A stretch of DNA of 46,495 nt from an uncultured Eubacteriales bacterium (GCA_900317375.1 ONGJ01000019.1:1-46495); one strand, 5' to 3'. Numbered from the stretch's first letter, positions 15,039 through 25,100 are shown. Program-made: numbers and translations. Notes: a model not told the origin generated them from the sequence alone.

Positions 15039-15983
15039 ATGAGTGAACTTACATCCATCGGCAATGCCCGTTCCATTATCCGCGAGGTCAGCAAGGTGAT
15101 CGTCGGCAAGGACGAGTCGCTGATCAAGATTCTGCTGGCGATCATCGCCGGCGGACATATCCTGATGGAGGACATCCCCGGGGTTGGAAAGACCACGATG
15201 GCCATCTCGATCTCCAGGGCCCTGGGCCTGGATTATAACCGCGTCCAGTTCACGCCGGACGTTCTCCCCTCCGACATCACGGGCTATTCCATCTTTGACC
15301 GGGAAACGGGCAAGATGAACTATCAGAAGGGCGCCATCCTCTGCAATCTGTTCCTGGCGGACGAGCTGAACCGCGCGACAAGCCGCACGCAGTCGGCCCT
15401 CCTGCAGGCCATGGAAGAGGGCGTCGTCACCGTCGATAACCACACCTATCCCGTGCCCCAGCCTTTTGTGGTCATCGCCACGCAGAACCCGACCGGTGCC
15501 AAGGGCACCCAGATGCTTCCGGATTCCCAGATGGACCGTTTCATGCTCCGGCTTTCGATGGGCTATCCCTCGCATGAGGACGAGATCGAGATGATCCGCA
15601 GGAAGCAGAACGGGGTCTCGACCGACACGGTCCAGCAGGTCGTCAGCCGCGAGGATCTGATGCGGATCCGCCGGGATGCGGACAAGGTCTATATCAAGGA
15701 AGAGATCATCGACTATATCGTCCGCCTCTGCGATGCCACCAGAAACGACCCCCGCATCATCCAGGGGGCCAGCCCCCGCGCCTCCCTGGCGCTCACCGCC
15801 CTCGGCAAGGCGACGGCGTGGATCCAGGACCGCGACTATGTCCTGCCGAAGGATATCCGCTTTGTCTTCTTCGACTGCATCGAGCACCGGCTCATCTGGT
15901 CGCAGGAGATGCCCGACGCTGCATCCAAGAAAGCCGCTCTGGCAGAGGTCTTTGCCGCTGTGGAAGTGCCTCGTATCCGATAA
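15039..15983 (+). CDS. MoxR-family AAA+ ATPase
   Basis: 314 aa. A chaperone-like ATPase that assembles or activates partner proteins, commonly encoded with DUF58 and transglutaminase genes. Walker A GVGKTT (about 48-53), Walker B FLADELNRA (about 105-113), sensor-1 ATQNPTG (about 147-153) and the arginine-finger region MLPDSQMDRF follow in order, then the C-terminal AAA lid. ATG 15039 follows CAGGAG. The stop TAA shares one base with the next start (TAATG), indicating coupling. It is the first gene of a five-gene operon. Confidence 0.92.
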   Translation: MSELTSIGNARSIIREVSKVIVGKDESLIKILLAIIAGGHILMEDIPGVGKTTMAISISRALGLDYNRVQFTPDVLPSDITGYSIFDRETGKMNYQKGAILCNLFLADELNRATSRTQSALLQAMEEGVVTVDNHTYPVPQPFVVIATQNPTGAKGTQMLPDSQMDRFMLRLSMGYPSHEDEIEMIRRKQNGVSTDTVQQVVSREDLMRIRRDADKVYIKEEIIDYIVRLCDATRNDPRIIQGASPRASLALTALGKATAWIQDRDYVLPKDIRFVFFDCIEHRLIWSQEMPDAASKKAALAEVFAAVEVPRIR

Positions 15984-16927
15984 TGCCGATCTTTCGAATT
16001 CTGCTCTATCTGCTGCTGGTCGCCGGGGCCTGGTTTTTCCGTGCCAGCTATATCGGCTGGCTCGGGCCGTATCTGTTTGCGGCGGCGGTCCTGCTCCCGC
16101 TCGTGATGCTGCTGGTCTCGCTGCCCTCGATGATGGGCCTGCAGATTGCGCTTCTTGCACCGGAGCGCGTCATGCGCGGCGGAAAGGCGAACCTGACTGT
16201 CGATTTTTCCAATGCCCGGATCCTGCCGGTGCACTCGGTAACGGTCCATCTGGAAATCCGCAACCGCTATACCGGCGACAGGACCCGGCAGAACTATATT
16301 TTCCGAAATCTGGAAAACAGCCGCTGTGAGATCCCCCTCTCCACGGCCTGCTGCGGGCAGCTGGAGTGTACCCTGCTCCGCTATGAGTGCCGGGACCTCC
16401 TCGGGCTGTTTTCGATCCGCCGCAGGGGCTTTGCCGAGGCGCTGTGCACCGTCATGCCGCAGGCCGTCGAGGCCGCGGCACCCGTCAATTTTGAAGCCGC
16501 GCTCTCTGCCGCCACCATTCTGAAGCCGAAATACGGCGGCGGTTTTGCCGAGGAGCATGATCTGCGCTCGTACCGCCCCGGCGACACGGCAAACAGCATC
16601 CACTGGAAGCTCTCCTCCAAAACCGGCGATCTGATCGTACGCGAGCCGCTGGTCCCCGAAAACAGCACGGTTTTCATCGTCCTGTCCCGGGTCGGCAAGG
16701 ACGACCGGGGTCTGGAGGTACTGCGCTGGCTTTCCCGGCGTCTGATTGAGCTGGACACGCCGCACGTGGTCGTGGCGGACAGCCTGTATGCCGTGGACAA
16801 CGAGGACGCAGCCGACAACGCCGTGGCAGGGGTACTCTCCTGGCCGATGCGGGAGGCCTGCAGCTTTGATGCCAAGGGCGCCCGCTGCGTTTTTCTCGTC
16901 TCCGGAGGGGAGGTGCGCTGGCAGTGA
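15983..16927 (+). CDS. DUF58 domain membrane protein
   Basis: 314 aa. Two N-terminal transmembrane helices (about 5-20 and 28-50) precede an extracytoplasmic-like beta region. The DUF58 core then follows, with YRPGDTANSIHWKLSSKTG (about 196-214) and LIVREPL. DUF58 proteins act with MoxR ATPases; the von Willebrand-like tail is thought to mediate this. The start overlaps the moxR stop, and the stop overlaps the GTG of the next gene. Function beyond the partnership is unknown. Confidence 0.88.
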   Translation: MPIFRILLYLLLVAGAWFFRASYIGWLGPYLFAAAVLLPLVMLLVSLPSMMGLQIALLAPERVMRGGKANLTVDFSNARILPVHSVTVHLEIRNRYTGDRTRQNYIFRNLENSRCEIPLSTACCGQLECTLLRYECRDLLGLFSIRRRGFAEALCTVMPQAVEAAAPVNFEAALSAATILKPKYGGGFAEEHDLRSYRPGDTANSIHWKLSSKTGDLIVREPLVPENSTVFIVLSRVGKDDRGLEVLRWLSRRLIELDTPHVVVADSLYAVDNEDAADNAVAGVLSWPMREACSFDAKGARCVFLVSGGEVRWQ

Positions 16928-19218
16928 AGAAGGCGCTGAACCTCACGGCCAATCTGCTGCTGCTCCTGCTCGGTGCCGAGAGCATCGGCATCCTGATCGC
17001 CGGGACCTTTTCCGTCTCCGTCCCGTCCAGGACCTGGTTCTGGCTTGCGCTGCTCTGCGTGCTGCTGTGGGCGGCCTCCTCCTTTCGCCGGGGCATTCTG
17101 ATCGGCATGCCGCTGTGCGCGGCGGTTCTCTGGTATCTGTACCGCAGCGATGAAGAGGACCTGCTGATCGAATTCCACGATCTCATGGAGCACGTCAACG
17201 CCGCCTATTTCGGCCATTTCGGGGGCGGGTCGGCCTATCTCTATACCGATCAGGCAGCCGGGCACATGACCGCCCTGCTCTTTATTCTCTTTCTGATCGC
17301 GGCTTTTCTGTCCGTTTCCCTGGTATCCGGCAGCTTTCGCATCTCGCTGACGCACCTGGCGACGATCCCGCTCTTCGCGGTCTGCATCGCCGTCAACGGC
17401 AAGCCGCCGGTTCTCCCCGTGCTCGGCGTCCTGCTCTTCTGGTGCGGCGTTCACCTCAGCGGGGATGCCTTCCGCACGGATGACGGCGGCGGGAAGAGTG
17501 TGCTGCTCGGTCTGATCCCCTGCGCGACGGTTCTGGCGGGGCTGCTGCTGCTCTACAACCCCGCGAACTATCATTATGACGAGTCGGACGTCGATCTCTC
17601 CCAGCGCTTTGACCGCTTCGGCAATGCCCTGTCCCAGTGGATGAACAAGAACGGGATGACACCGCAGGGCTCCTCAGGCAGCGGAGAGAGCGTCCCGAAG
17701 AATTACGAGCCTCCCTCCGGCTGGCGGAGCGGGACCGACGAGCTCGTCCTCACCCGCGGCTTTGACTATTCGGCCCTGGATGAGGACGCCTTCCGCGTCA
17801 CCTCGGACGCGGCCTCCAGCCTGTATTTCCGCGGGAAGGCCTACGGCGAATACCGCGGCAATGCCTGGGGCGCCGCCATTGAAAACACCCATGCGCACGC
17901 GCTGGATTATACGGCACGCGCGTTTCTGGGCAGCGGCGGGATGGAAACGCGCAGCTTCAAGCTGCAGAGCGACGTCCCCTACGAATCGGTTTATCTGCCG
18001 TACTTCTCGATCTCGAACGCGGAGAACGATGTCAAATTCTCCGTCGAAGGTCTGGGCGGTTATGACGGCAGCTTTTACCGGACGGACGATCCCTTCGCGG
18101 TCATCGGAAACGCCGTGCTCACCGGCATGACGGCGGACGAGGAAGCCCAGTACCGGCAGTATGCCCATACCTATTACACCAAGCTGCCGGAGAGCACGCG
18201 GGCCGAGATGGAGGGGATCTGCCGCTCGCGCGGCCTGTCGGCGGACAGGAAGACGGCTGAGCTGATCCCCGCGGTTGCCGATCTGGTGCGCAGGCAGGGC
18301 ATCTACGACATCAATGCCGAGCCCTATACCGGCAGCGACTATGCCGTTGATTTCCTGTCGGGCACGCGCCGCGGCTACTGCATCCACTTTGCCACGGCCG
18401 CCGCGGTCGTCTACCGCACGCTGGGCATCCCCGCCCGTGTCTGCGAAGGCTATCTGGTCACTCTCCCGCCCGGGAACGTCGTCATCCGGGATAACGAGCA
18501 GGACTGGCACATGGAAAACCAGCAGGGTCTGAGCCCCTGGGTCAATGTGACCGGCAAGGATGCGCATGCCTGGGTCGAGGTGTATGTCGACGGTGTCGGC
18601 TGGGTCCCTGTAGAGGTGACCGCATCCCCTGCCGAAAGCCCGAATGCAGCGGGGCAGGGCACGGAAGCGGCTCCGGAGCAGCCGGAGGACCGGCCCAGCG
18701 AGCTGGACCCCGACGTCAGCACGGAAACGCCGATGCTTCCCGAGGACCTGTCTGGCGGGCCCGACAACGGCCCGGAGAATCCCGAAGAGCCCGAGGATGC
18801 CCCGGGCGGAGGCGAGCTGTCGCCGGACGGGTCGGGCGGCGCGTCCTCCTCCGGGAAAGCGGGCAAAGTCCTCCGGCATCTGCTGCTGGTCCTGGGCGTG
18901 ATCCTGATGCTTTTCGGTGCCGTTTACGGGTGGTACCGCCTGATGCGCAGCCGCCTGCAGGCGCGGCTGAAGGATCCGGACGGCCGGAAATGCGCGATCG
19001 CGGCCTATCGGCAGGCCGACCGCCTGCGCCGCTGGGGCGCCGAGATGCCGGCCGACATCCGCCGGACGGCAGAAAAAGCCGCCTTCAGTCAGCACGAGAT
19101 CAGCGACGAGGAGCGCAAAGCCTGTCTCAAGTCCCTCGAGCGGCTGACCGATGAGACCTGGAAGACCCTGAACAGGCGTCAGAAGCTTGTCTTCCGATAT
19201 CTGTTCGGCAATATTTGA
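16924..19218 (+). CDS. TgpA-like transglutaminase membrane protein
   Basis: 764 aa. About six or seven transmembrane helices fill residues 1-215. A large extracytoplasmic part follows with a transglutaminase-like domain. The Cys lies in RRGYCIHFATAAAVVYR (about 480-496) and the His in DAHAWVEVYVDGVGWVPVE (about 545-563). A Pro/Glu/Gly-rich spacer (about 575-645), a final helix (about 654-672) and a short cytoplasmic tail complete it. The start is GTG 16924, overlapping the DUF58 stop as GTGA. Family members are found with MoxR/DUF58; TgpA of Pseudomonas is essential, but the substrate is unknown. Confidence 0.9.
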   Translation: MKKALNLTANLLLLLLGAESIGILIAGTFSVSVPSRTWFWLALLCVLLWAASSFRRGILIGMPLCAAVLWYLYRSDEEDLLIEFHDLMEHVNAAYFGHFGGGSAYLYTDQAAGHMTALLFILFLIAAFLSVSLVSGSFRISLTHLATIPLFAVCIAVNGKPPVLPVLGVLLFWCGVHLSGDAFRTDDGGGKSVLLGLIPCATVLAGLLLLYNPANYHYDESDVDLSQRFDRFGNALSQWMNKNGMTPQGSSGSGESVPKNYEPPSGWRSGTDELVLTRGFDYSALDEDAFRVTSDAASSLYFRGKAYGEYRGNAWGAAIENTHAHALDYTARAFLGSGGMETRSFKLQSDVPYESVYLPYFSISNAENDVKFSVEGLGGYDGSFYRTDDPFAVIGNAVLTGMTADEEAQYRQYAHTYYTKLPESTRAEMEGICRSRGLSADRKTAELIPAVADLVRRQGIYDINAEPYTGSDYAVDFLSGTRRGYCIHFATAAAVVYRTLGIPARVCEGYLVTLPPGNVVIRDNEQDWHMENQQGLSPWVNVTGKDAHAWVEVYVDGVGWVPVEVTASPAESPNAAGQGTEAAPEQPEDRPSELDPDVSTETPMLPEDLSGGPDNGPENPEEPEDAPGGGELSPDGSGGASSSGKAGKVLRHLLLVLGVILMLFGAVYGWYRLMRSRLQARLKDPDGRKCAIAAYRQADRLRRWGAEMPADIRRTAEKAAFSQHEISDEERKACLKSLERLTDETWKTLNRRQKLVFRYLFGNI

Positions 19219-19235
19219 AAAGGAGAGAACAGAAG

Positions 19236-19832
19236 ATGGAGATGACCGCCGCAGCCGCATGGCTGAACACTACGTTTGCAAACTTTGATCAGAGTATCAC
19301 CACCCCGGTGATGGAGCTGATTTCCCTGCTCGGGAAGGGCGGAATCGCGCTGATTGTGCTTTCTCTGGTTCTTCTCGTTATTCGGAAGACACGCCGTTTC
19401 GGCACCGCCATGCTCCTCGGTCTTGCCATCGGTGCCGTCGTGGTGAACCTCTGGCTGAAGGTCGTGATCGCACGGCCCCGTCCCTATGCGGACGCAGGCG
19501 GCTTCTACTATCCGCTGTGGCAGATGATGGGCAGTCATATCGAGAGTGACTACAGCTTTCCCAGCGGGCATACCAACGCTGCTTTCGCCTGTATGGTCCC
19601 GGCCTTTCTGCTCGGGAAAAAGAGCTGGTCCTGGCTCTGTCTGCTGTTCGCCTTTCTGATGGGCGTCTCGCGCATCTATCTGGTGGTGCACTACCCCTCT
19701 GACGTGCTGGGCGGCCTGATCATGGGCACCATCGCAGGCCTTCTGGGCGTGCTGATCATGAAGCATCTGCCTGAAAAATGGTACAGCTGGAGCCTGAAGA
19801 AAGAAGACAGCCCGAAAGGAGCCCACGAATGA
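19236..19832 (+). CDS. PAP2-family membrane phosphatase
   Basis: 198 aa. All three phosphatase motifs are present: KVVIARPRP (motif 1), YSFPSGHTN (motif 2) and SRIYLVVHYPSDVLGG (motif 3) with the catalytic His and Asp. Five or so membrane helices surround them. Likely substrates are undecaprenyl pyrophosphate or phosphatidic acid derivatives; motifs alone do not decide. ATG 19236 follows AAAGGAG at 10-nt spacing; an in-frame TTG at 19215 is less likely. The stop overlaps the next start (ATGA). Confidence 0.9.
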   Translation: MEMTAAAAWLNTTFANFDQSITTPVMELISLLGKGGIALIVLSLVLLVIRKTRRFGTAMLLGLAIGAVVVNLWLKVVIARPRPYADAGGFYYPLWQMMGSHIESDYSFPSGHTNAAFACMVPAFLLGKKSWSWLCLLFAFLMGVSRIYLVVHYPSDVLGGLIMGTIAGLLGVLIMKHLPEKWYSWSLKKEDSPKGAHE

Positions 19833-20248
19833 TCTTTTCCTCGCGTCTGAAGCTGCGCGGGCCGGACAAGAGCACGGTCACGGACGGCCCCATGATCCAG
19901 GATCATGCCGAGGCCGAACAGTACGGTCATCAGGGCCTCAGAAAGCTGCCCAGACTGCGCCTCGGCAGGCACGCCCTCTATTACCGCGACCTGGGAAAGG
20001 ACTATTTCGTTCCTTACCACCATATCGACCGCGCCTTCATCCGGATCAGCGAATGCCAGCCGGATGACAGTCCTGCCTATTATTACTACCGCATCATCCT
20101 CGTGCACAAGGGGAAGGAATTTGCCAACCTCATCATCAACGAGGAGGAGGTGGCCGACCGGGTCCTGGAACGGCTGAAGGAGATCCGCCCGGAGATTCAG
20201 ATCGGTCTGGACCCGAACACGGATTACAGCAAGCCCCGGTTCAGCTGA
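19829..20248 (+). CDS. Conserved-looking small protein of unknown function
   Basis: 139 aa, not recognised. Soluble and rich in Tyr, Arg and acidic residues, with no membrane helix. A central YYRDLGKDYFVPYHHIDRAF and YYYYRIILVHKGKEFANLI look like a compact beta-rich fold, followed by a helix, EEEVADRVLERLKEI. ATG 19829 overlaps the PAP2 stop by 4 bp, so it belongs to the moxR operon and is translationally coupled to the phosphatase. Confidence 0.7.
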   Translation: MIFSSRLKLRGPDKSTVTDGPMIQDHAEAEQYGHQGLRKLPRLRLGRHALYYRDLGKDYFVPYHHIDRAFIRISECQPDDSPAYYYYRIILVHKGKEFANLIINEEEVADRVLERLKEIRPEIQIGLDPNTDYSKPRFS

Positions 20249-20259
20249 GAAAATTTCTC

Positions 20260-20288
20260 TTGACAGTTGCCGGTTCCTGTGGTATTTT
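20260..20288 (+). promoter_or_regulatory. Promoter of the trpB T-box leader
   Basis: A consensus TTGACA (20260-20265) and TATTTT (20283-20288) are 17 bp apart, immediately before the T-box leader. Confidence 0.75.
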
Positions 20289-20295
20289 TCAATAA

Positions 20296-20567
20296 ACCGA
20301 TGAGCAAGAGGAGTAATCCCAGGCCGGATGTCACAGAGAGCTGCCCAGGGCTGAGAGGGCGGTACGGAGGCTTCGGATGAATGGACTTGCGAGGGCGAAC
20401 AGAACGGATTTCGATCTCAGTATGGGAGACGGAGCTGGCCATCCGTTACGATAAGGCCGGCGTGTGTCAGCACGCTGAAGTGGGCGCGCAAGCGTCAAGC
20501 CGGGTGGTACCGCAGGAGAATTACACTCCTGTCCCTGCATGCAGCAGAGACAGGAGTTTTCTTTTGT
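20296..20567 (+). promoter_or_regulatory. T-box leader (tRNA-Trp sensing) of trpB
   Basis: The T-box core GGGTGGTACCGC lies at 20502-20513. In the stem I region the specifier loop reads GAATGGACTTGCGAGGG with UGG (Trp) at 20383-20385. The terminator ACTCCTGTC/GACAGGAGT (20525-20533, 20549-20557) followed by TTTTCTTTTG is the alternative to the antiterminator. Uncharged tRNA-Trp is predicted to allow read-through into trpB, so the gene should be induced by tryptophan starvation. Confidence 0.93.
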
Positions 20568-20592
20568 CTCTGGAAAGAAAGGAGCCGAAACC

Positions 20593-21975
20593 ATGAGCAC
20601 ATCCAACATCCCCTACAAAATCTATCTCAGCGAAAACGAGATCCCGAAAGCATGGTACAACCTCCGTGCCGACATGAAAAACAAGCCGGCACCGCTGCTG
20701 AACCCGGGGACCGGTCAGCCCCTGACCGCGGAAGAGATGAGCGGCATCTTCTGTGAGGAGCTGGTCGCGCAGGAGCTGGACAACGACACCGCCTTCATCG
20801 AAATTCCCGAAGACATCCGCAGTTTCTACAAGATGTACCGTCCTTCCCCGCTGGTGCGCGCCTACTGTCTGGAAGAGAAGCTGGGCACGCCCGCGAAGAT
20901 CTATTACAAATTCGAAGGCAACAACACCAGCGGCAGCCACAAGCTCAACTCCGCCGTGGCGCAGGCCTATTATGCCAAGAAGCAGGGCCTGAAGGGCGTC
21001 ACCACCGAGACCGGCGCCGGCCAGTGGGGCACGGCCCTGTCCATGGCCTGCAGCTACTTCGGGCTTGACTGCCGGGTGTATATGGTCAAATGCAGCTACG
21101 AGCAGAAGCCCTTCCGCCGCGAGGTCATGCGCACCTACGGCGCGCAGGTCACCCCCTCCCCTTCCGACACGACCGAGGTCGGCCGGAAGATCCTTGCGGA
21201 GCATCCCGGCACCACCGGCTCGCTCGGCTGCGCCATTTCGGAGGCAGTTGAAGTCGCCGTCAGCAACCCCGGATACCGCTATGTGCTCGGCAGCGTGCTG
21301 AACCAGGTGCTGCTGCACCAGTCGGTCATTGGCCTGGAGACCAAGACCGCGCTGGACAAATACGGCATCAAGCCCGACATGATCATCGGCTGTGCCGGCG
21401 GCGGGAGCAACCTCGGCGGTCTGATCGCGCCCTTTATGGGTGAAAAGCTGCGCGGCGAGGCGGACTATCAGATCATCGCGGTCGAGCCGGCCTCCTGCCC
21501 GAGCTTTACGCGCGGTGTGTTTGCGTACGATTTCTGCGACACCGGCATGATCTGCCCGTTGGCCAAAATGTACACGCTGGGCAGCGGCTTCATCCCCTCG
21601 CCCAGCCATGCCGGCGGTCTGCGTTTCCACGGCATGTCCACGGTCCTGAGCCAGCTGTACCACGACGGGCTGATGGAGGCCCGCGCCGTCGAGCAGACCG
21701 CGGTCTTCGAAGCCGCCGAGCAGTTTGCCCGCGTCGAGGGCATCCTGCCCGCGCCCGAGAGCAGCCACGCCATCCGCGTTGCCATCGACGAGGCGCTCAA
21801 GTGCAAGGAGACCGGCGAAGCGAAGACCATCGTCTTCGGCCTCACCGGCACGGGCTACTTCGACCTGTACGCCTATCAGCAGTACAACGACGGCACCATG
21901 ACCGACTACATCCCGACCGACGAAGACCTGGCCCGGGGCATTGCGGCCCTGCCGAAGGTCCCCGGCGTGGAATAA
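20593..21975 (+). CDS. trpB: Tryptophan synthase beta chain-like enzyme (TrpB2 type)
   Basis: 460 aa. A PLP enzyme that makes tryptophan from indole and serine. Its extra N-terminal length and lack of an adjacent trpA mark it as TrpB2, which does not require the canonical alpha subunit contact. The PLP lysine is in NNTSGSHKLNSA (K117), the substrate-side segment is ETGAGQWG, and the phosphate loop is GCAGGGSNLGG (about 264-274). ATG 20593 has an AAAGGAG site. The T-box with a Trp specifier upstream supports the assignment from independent evidence. Downstream comes RNA element B (21987-22121) and a terminator (22158-22190). It may serve indole salvage. Confidence 0.95.
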   Translation: MSTSNIPYKIYLSENEIPKAWYNLRADMKNKPAPLLNPGTGQPLTAEEMSGIFCEELVAQELDNDTAFIEIPEDIRSFYKMYRPSPLVRAYCLEEKLGTPAKIYYKFEGNNTSGSHKLNSAVAQAYYAKKQGLKGVTTETGAGQWGTALSMACSYFGLDCRVYMVKCSYEQKPFRREVMRTYGAQVTPSPSDTTEVGRKILAEHPGTTGSLGCAISEAVEVAVSNPGYRYVLGSVLNQVLLHQSVIGLETKTALDKYGIKPDMIIGCAGGGSNLGGLIAPFMGEKLRGEADYQIIAVEPASCPSFTRGVFAYDFCDTGMICPLAKMYTLGSGFIPSPSHAGGLRFHGMSTVLSQLYHDGLMEARAVEQTAVFEAAEQFARVEGILPAPESSHAIRVAIDEALKCKETGEAKTIVFGLTGTGYFDLYAYQQYNDGTMTDYIPTDEDLARGIAALPKVPGVE

Positions 21976-21986
21976 ACAGAAACGAC

Positions 21987-22121
21987 AGTCGGAAACCCGG
22001 GACCTGGTTCATTTCAAACAGAATATGCGCGGCGGTACAGACTTCTTGCGAGGGGAAACTGATCCTTCCGCGCAGCGGCAGAAATCTGCAGTCGGGCGCT
22101 TCCAAGTAAAAGGAAGGTCCC
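21987..22121 (+). ncRNA. Structured RNA element, copy B (unknown family)
   Basis: Homologous to 13173-13296. Helices: the outer GGGACCT/AGGTCCC (21999-22005, 22115-22121), replacing the unrelated outer helix of copy A; the central TGCGCGG/CCGCGCA (22026-22032, 22068-22074); an inner CAG/CTG with GG/CC; and GCAG-AAAT-CTGC near 22078-22089. The conserved loop TGCGAGGGGAAA (22047-22058) matches copy A. An insertion of about 11 nt precedes the 3' outer strand. It lies 11 bp after the trpB stop and before the terminator at 22158-22190, so it may be part of the trpB transcript or a separate RNA. Confidence 0.6.
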
Positions 22122-22157
22122 AAAAGCATTGACAGATCATCTTAACGAAAGCAGAAG

Positions 22158-22190
22158 CCGGGGGCTGTTCACGCTGTGAACAGCCCCCGG
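22158..22190. terminator. 15-bp-stem terminator between trpB and the HD-GYP gene
   Basis: CCGGGGGCTGTTCAC (22158-22172) pairs perfectly with GTGAACAGCCCCCGG (22176-22190) across GCT. It lies between convergent transcripts and probably serves both. Confidence 0.8.
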
Positions 22191-22197
22191 TGTTTCT

Positions 22198-25100
22198 TCA
22201 TGTTTCTTTCGGCGCTTCGCTCTGTTTTTCGGCTTCCTTCTGTTTTTCGGCCTCATCCTGCCGCTTGTGGATGTTGTCGATGTTCTCGGTCGTTCCGCCG
22301 CCCTGGTCGTCGGGATCGCGGAACTCGCCCTTCTCCACCAGCCGCAGGAAGGCGTCGACCACATCGCTCGTCAGCTGGGTACCGGAGACCTCGCGGATGA
22401 TGGAAACCGCCTTGTCAAAGTTCATACGGTTGCGGTAGGGGCGGTTGGAGTACATGGCATCGAAGCAGTCGGCCACGGCGATAATCTGGGCCACCCGGGG
22501 GATCTCCTCCCCCTTCAGATGATTCGGATAGCCCTTGCCGTCCGGGCGCTCGTGATGCGCCTGGGCGCCGACGGCAAGCTCGGGCATGATGCGGATCTCC
22601 TTCAGGGCTTCGTAGCCCTTCGAGGCATGGGATTTGATCGTCACGAACTCCTCATCCGTCAGCTTGCCCGGCTTGTTCAGCACCTCGGGCGGGACGCCGA
22701 CCTTGCCGATATCATGCAGAAGGGCGATGCGGTAATAGCGCTCGACGGTTTCGTCGTCATAGCCCAGCTCGCGGGCCAGCATGGCCGTGTATTTCGCCAC
22801 ACGGCTGGAATGGCCGTTGGTATAGGTGTCCTTCATATCGATGACCTTGGCAAAGGCCTCGGTGATCTCGCCGACCAGCATCATGGTTTCCTTCTGCTTG
22901 CGGACGAGGGCCTGGGTCCTCCTGTCGACATAGAGCTTGATGCTCAGCGCCAGGATGCCGAGGACCGCAAGGGCAAAGAGGATGAGGAACCAGGGCTGCT
23001 CGTAAAAGGCCTTCTCCTTGACGATCTGAACAGAGACCTCCTTGTTGCCGCGGCCCATGGAATCCTTCAGGTGCATGACGAAGTTATAGGTGCCGCCCTT
23101 CAGGTTCGTATAGTCCACGGGGACCAGCTCGCTGCGGTTGATGGGGCTGCCCTCCTCGTCGAAGCCTTCCAGATGATAGGAGACCTGGGGATTCATCAGG
23201 GAATAGTTGTAGACAAAGCTGCTGACAGTCAGCTTCTGTGCATCGGCCGGGACGGTAAAGCAGCCGTTTTCGTCGGGATAAATGCGCACGCCGTCCACAT
23301 CGATGAAGGGCACGGCCACCTTCAGATCGTTGACATCTTCAAAGGGCGCCTCGATATTGACCTTTGCCACGCCCGTCGTGCTGGCCATATAGAGCTCGCC
23401 GGCGTCGGTCAGTTCACTGTAGGAGTTGGCCGTCGCGATGCACGGCAGGCCGTTGTCCCGGCCGTAATACACCGGTGCGATATCGCCGTTTTTCAGCAGT
23501 GTGTCGACCGGCACCACATAAATGCCGTTGCTCGCGAGCACCCAGATGTCGCCCCGGCTGTTCTCATACAGGTCAAAGTTGTTGGAATAGGGGAACTTCT
23601 GGATCGAGGTCACCTGATAATCCTCCGTCATATAGGCGATGGAGTTGCTGGTGACGATCCAGAACAGACTGCGGTCCCGATCGTGCTTGATGCGCATGAC
23701 CACGTCGGACAGCAGGCCGTCCTCCGTATCGATATGGCGGAGCCCGTCATCGCTGATGACATAAATGCCGCCGCCGTCCGTTCCGAGGACGATATCGCCG
23801 TTAGGGCTGTCCGCCACGGTGAGGACCTCGATGTTGCCGATGCCGTCTTCCTTACCGTAGCCGGCAGTGACCCGGTCACCCTCGATGATGCTGACCCCGC
23901 CGGTGGAGGCCACCAGCATGCTGCCGTCCGGGCGTTCAACAACCGTGCGGACACGGTCGGAAAACAGACCGTCCTCCGGGCCGAACACCGTCAGCCTGCT
24001 GTGGTCATAGCGCAGAAGGCCGACGTTGCGCCAGGTGGAGATCCAGAGGCGGTCCTGACTGTCGCGGATGATCGAGCGGATACGGCTGCTGGAGAGCAGG
24101 TCTAAAAGATCGGTGTAGGGCAGCTTTGTCCCCGAGGCCGTCACAGCCTCTGTCAGAGGGAGCTCGGTCAGCATGCTGTCCTGCCCCAGCACGATCAGGC
24201 CCAGATCCGTCCCGATGAACAGCTGTCCGTCGCAGAGGCAGGTCGTATTGACGACATTCCTGGAAAGATCGTAGCGCTCAAAGATATCCGAGAACTGGTT
24301 CGGTACGACCTTCATCACGCCCTGGCGGGTGGAGGTAAACCAGAGGTTGCCGGCATAGTCGGTCATCACATGGCCGACCGAGTTGTTCATAGGCAGGTTT
24401 TCCAGCTGGCGGAAGCCCGCGTCGTTCAGGACCCCGATGCCGTTTCCGGCGCAGATCCAGATCTGGCCGTCAATGCACTCAAAGCGCTCGATATTGGTCA
24501 GCGGCGCCACATTTCTGACGCGAACCGCCTCAAAGCTGTCGGAGATGCCGCCGTAGTAGATATGGGAATCTTCCGTGCCGAGGTAGACCAGGCCGACGTG
24601 AAGGGGGTCGGGGAAGATGCTGACCACGTTCTGGACGTCCGCATCCTCACTGCGGATAAAGTTCACGATCCTGCCGTCCTTCATCGTGAACAGATCCCCG
24701 AGCTGTGTCAGGCCGTAGAGCAGCCCGTCATTGCCGGCACGCAGATCGCGCATGTAGGCATCCCGGATGCGCTCATCCTCGATGCTGTGCAGATTCAGGT
24801 CGCTGTCGATGGTCGCAATACCGGCCGTCGTGGCCACATACATGACGCCGTTTTTATCCTCGGCGATGGCCCGGATGTTGGCGGCGTTCATTCCGTCCGC
24901 CTTTCCCCAGGTGCGGATCCGGCCGTTTTTGATCATAGCGACGCCGTTGTCGTTGGTGCCGATCCACAGGCGGTCAAGGTGGTCGACATAGAGGCAGATT
25001 GCGTTGGTAATGCCCGTGGTCGAATCCATACGCACAAAGCTGTTGCCGTCATAGCGGATCAGGCCGCTGTAGCTGCCGATCCAGATAAAGCCCTCGCCTG

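Noticed and set aside
22267-24105. Plus-strand open frame opposite the HD-GYP receptor
   Set aside because: Antisense shadow; the propeller and HD-GYP motifs on the minus strand account for the region.
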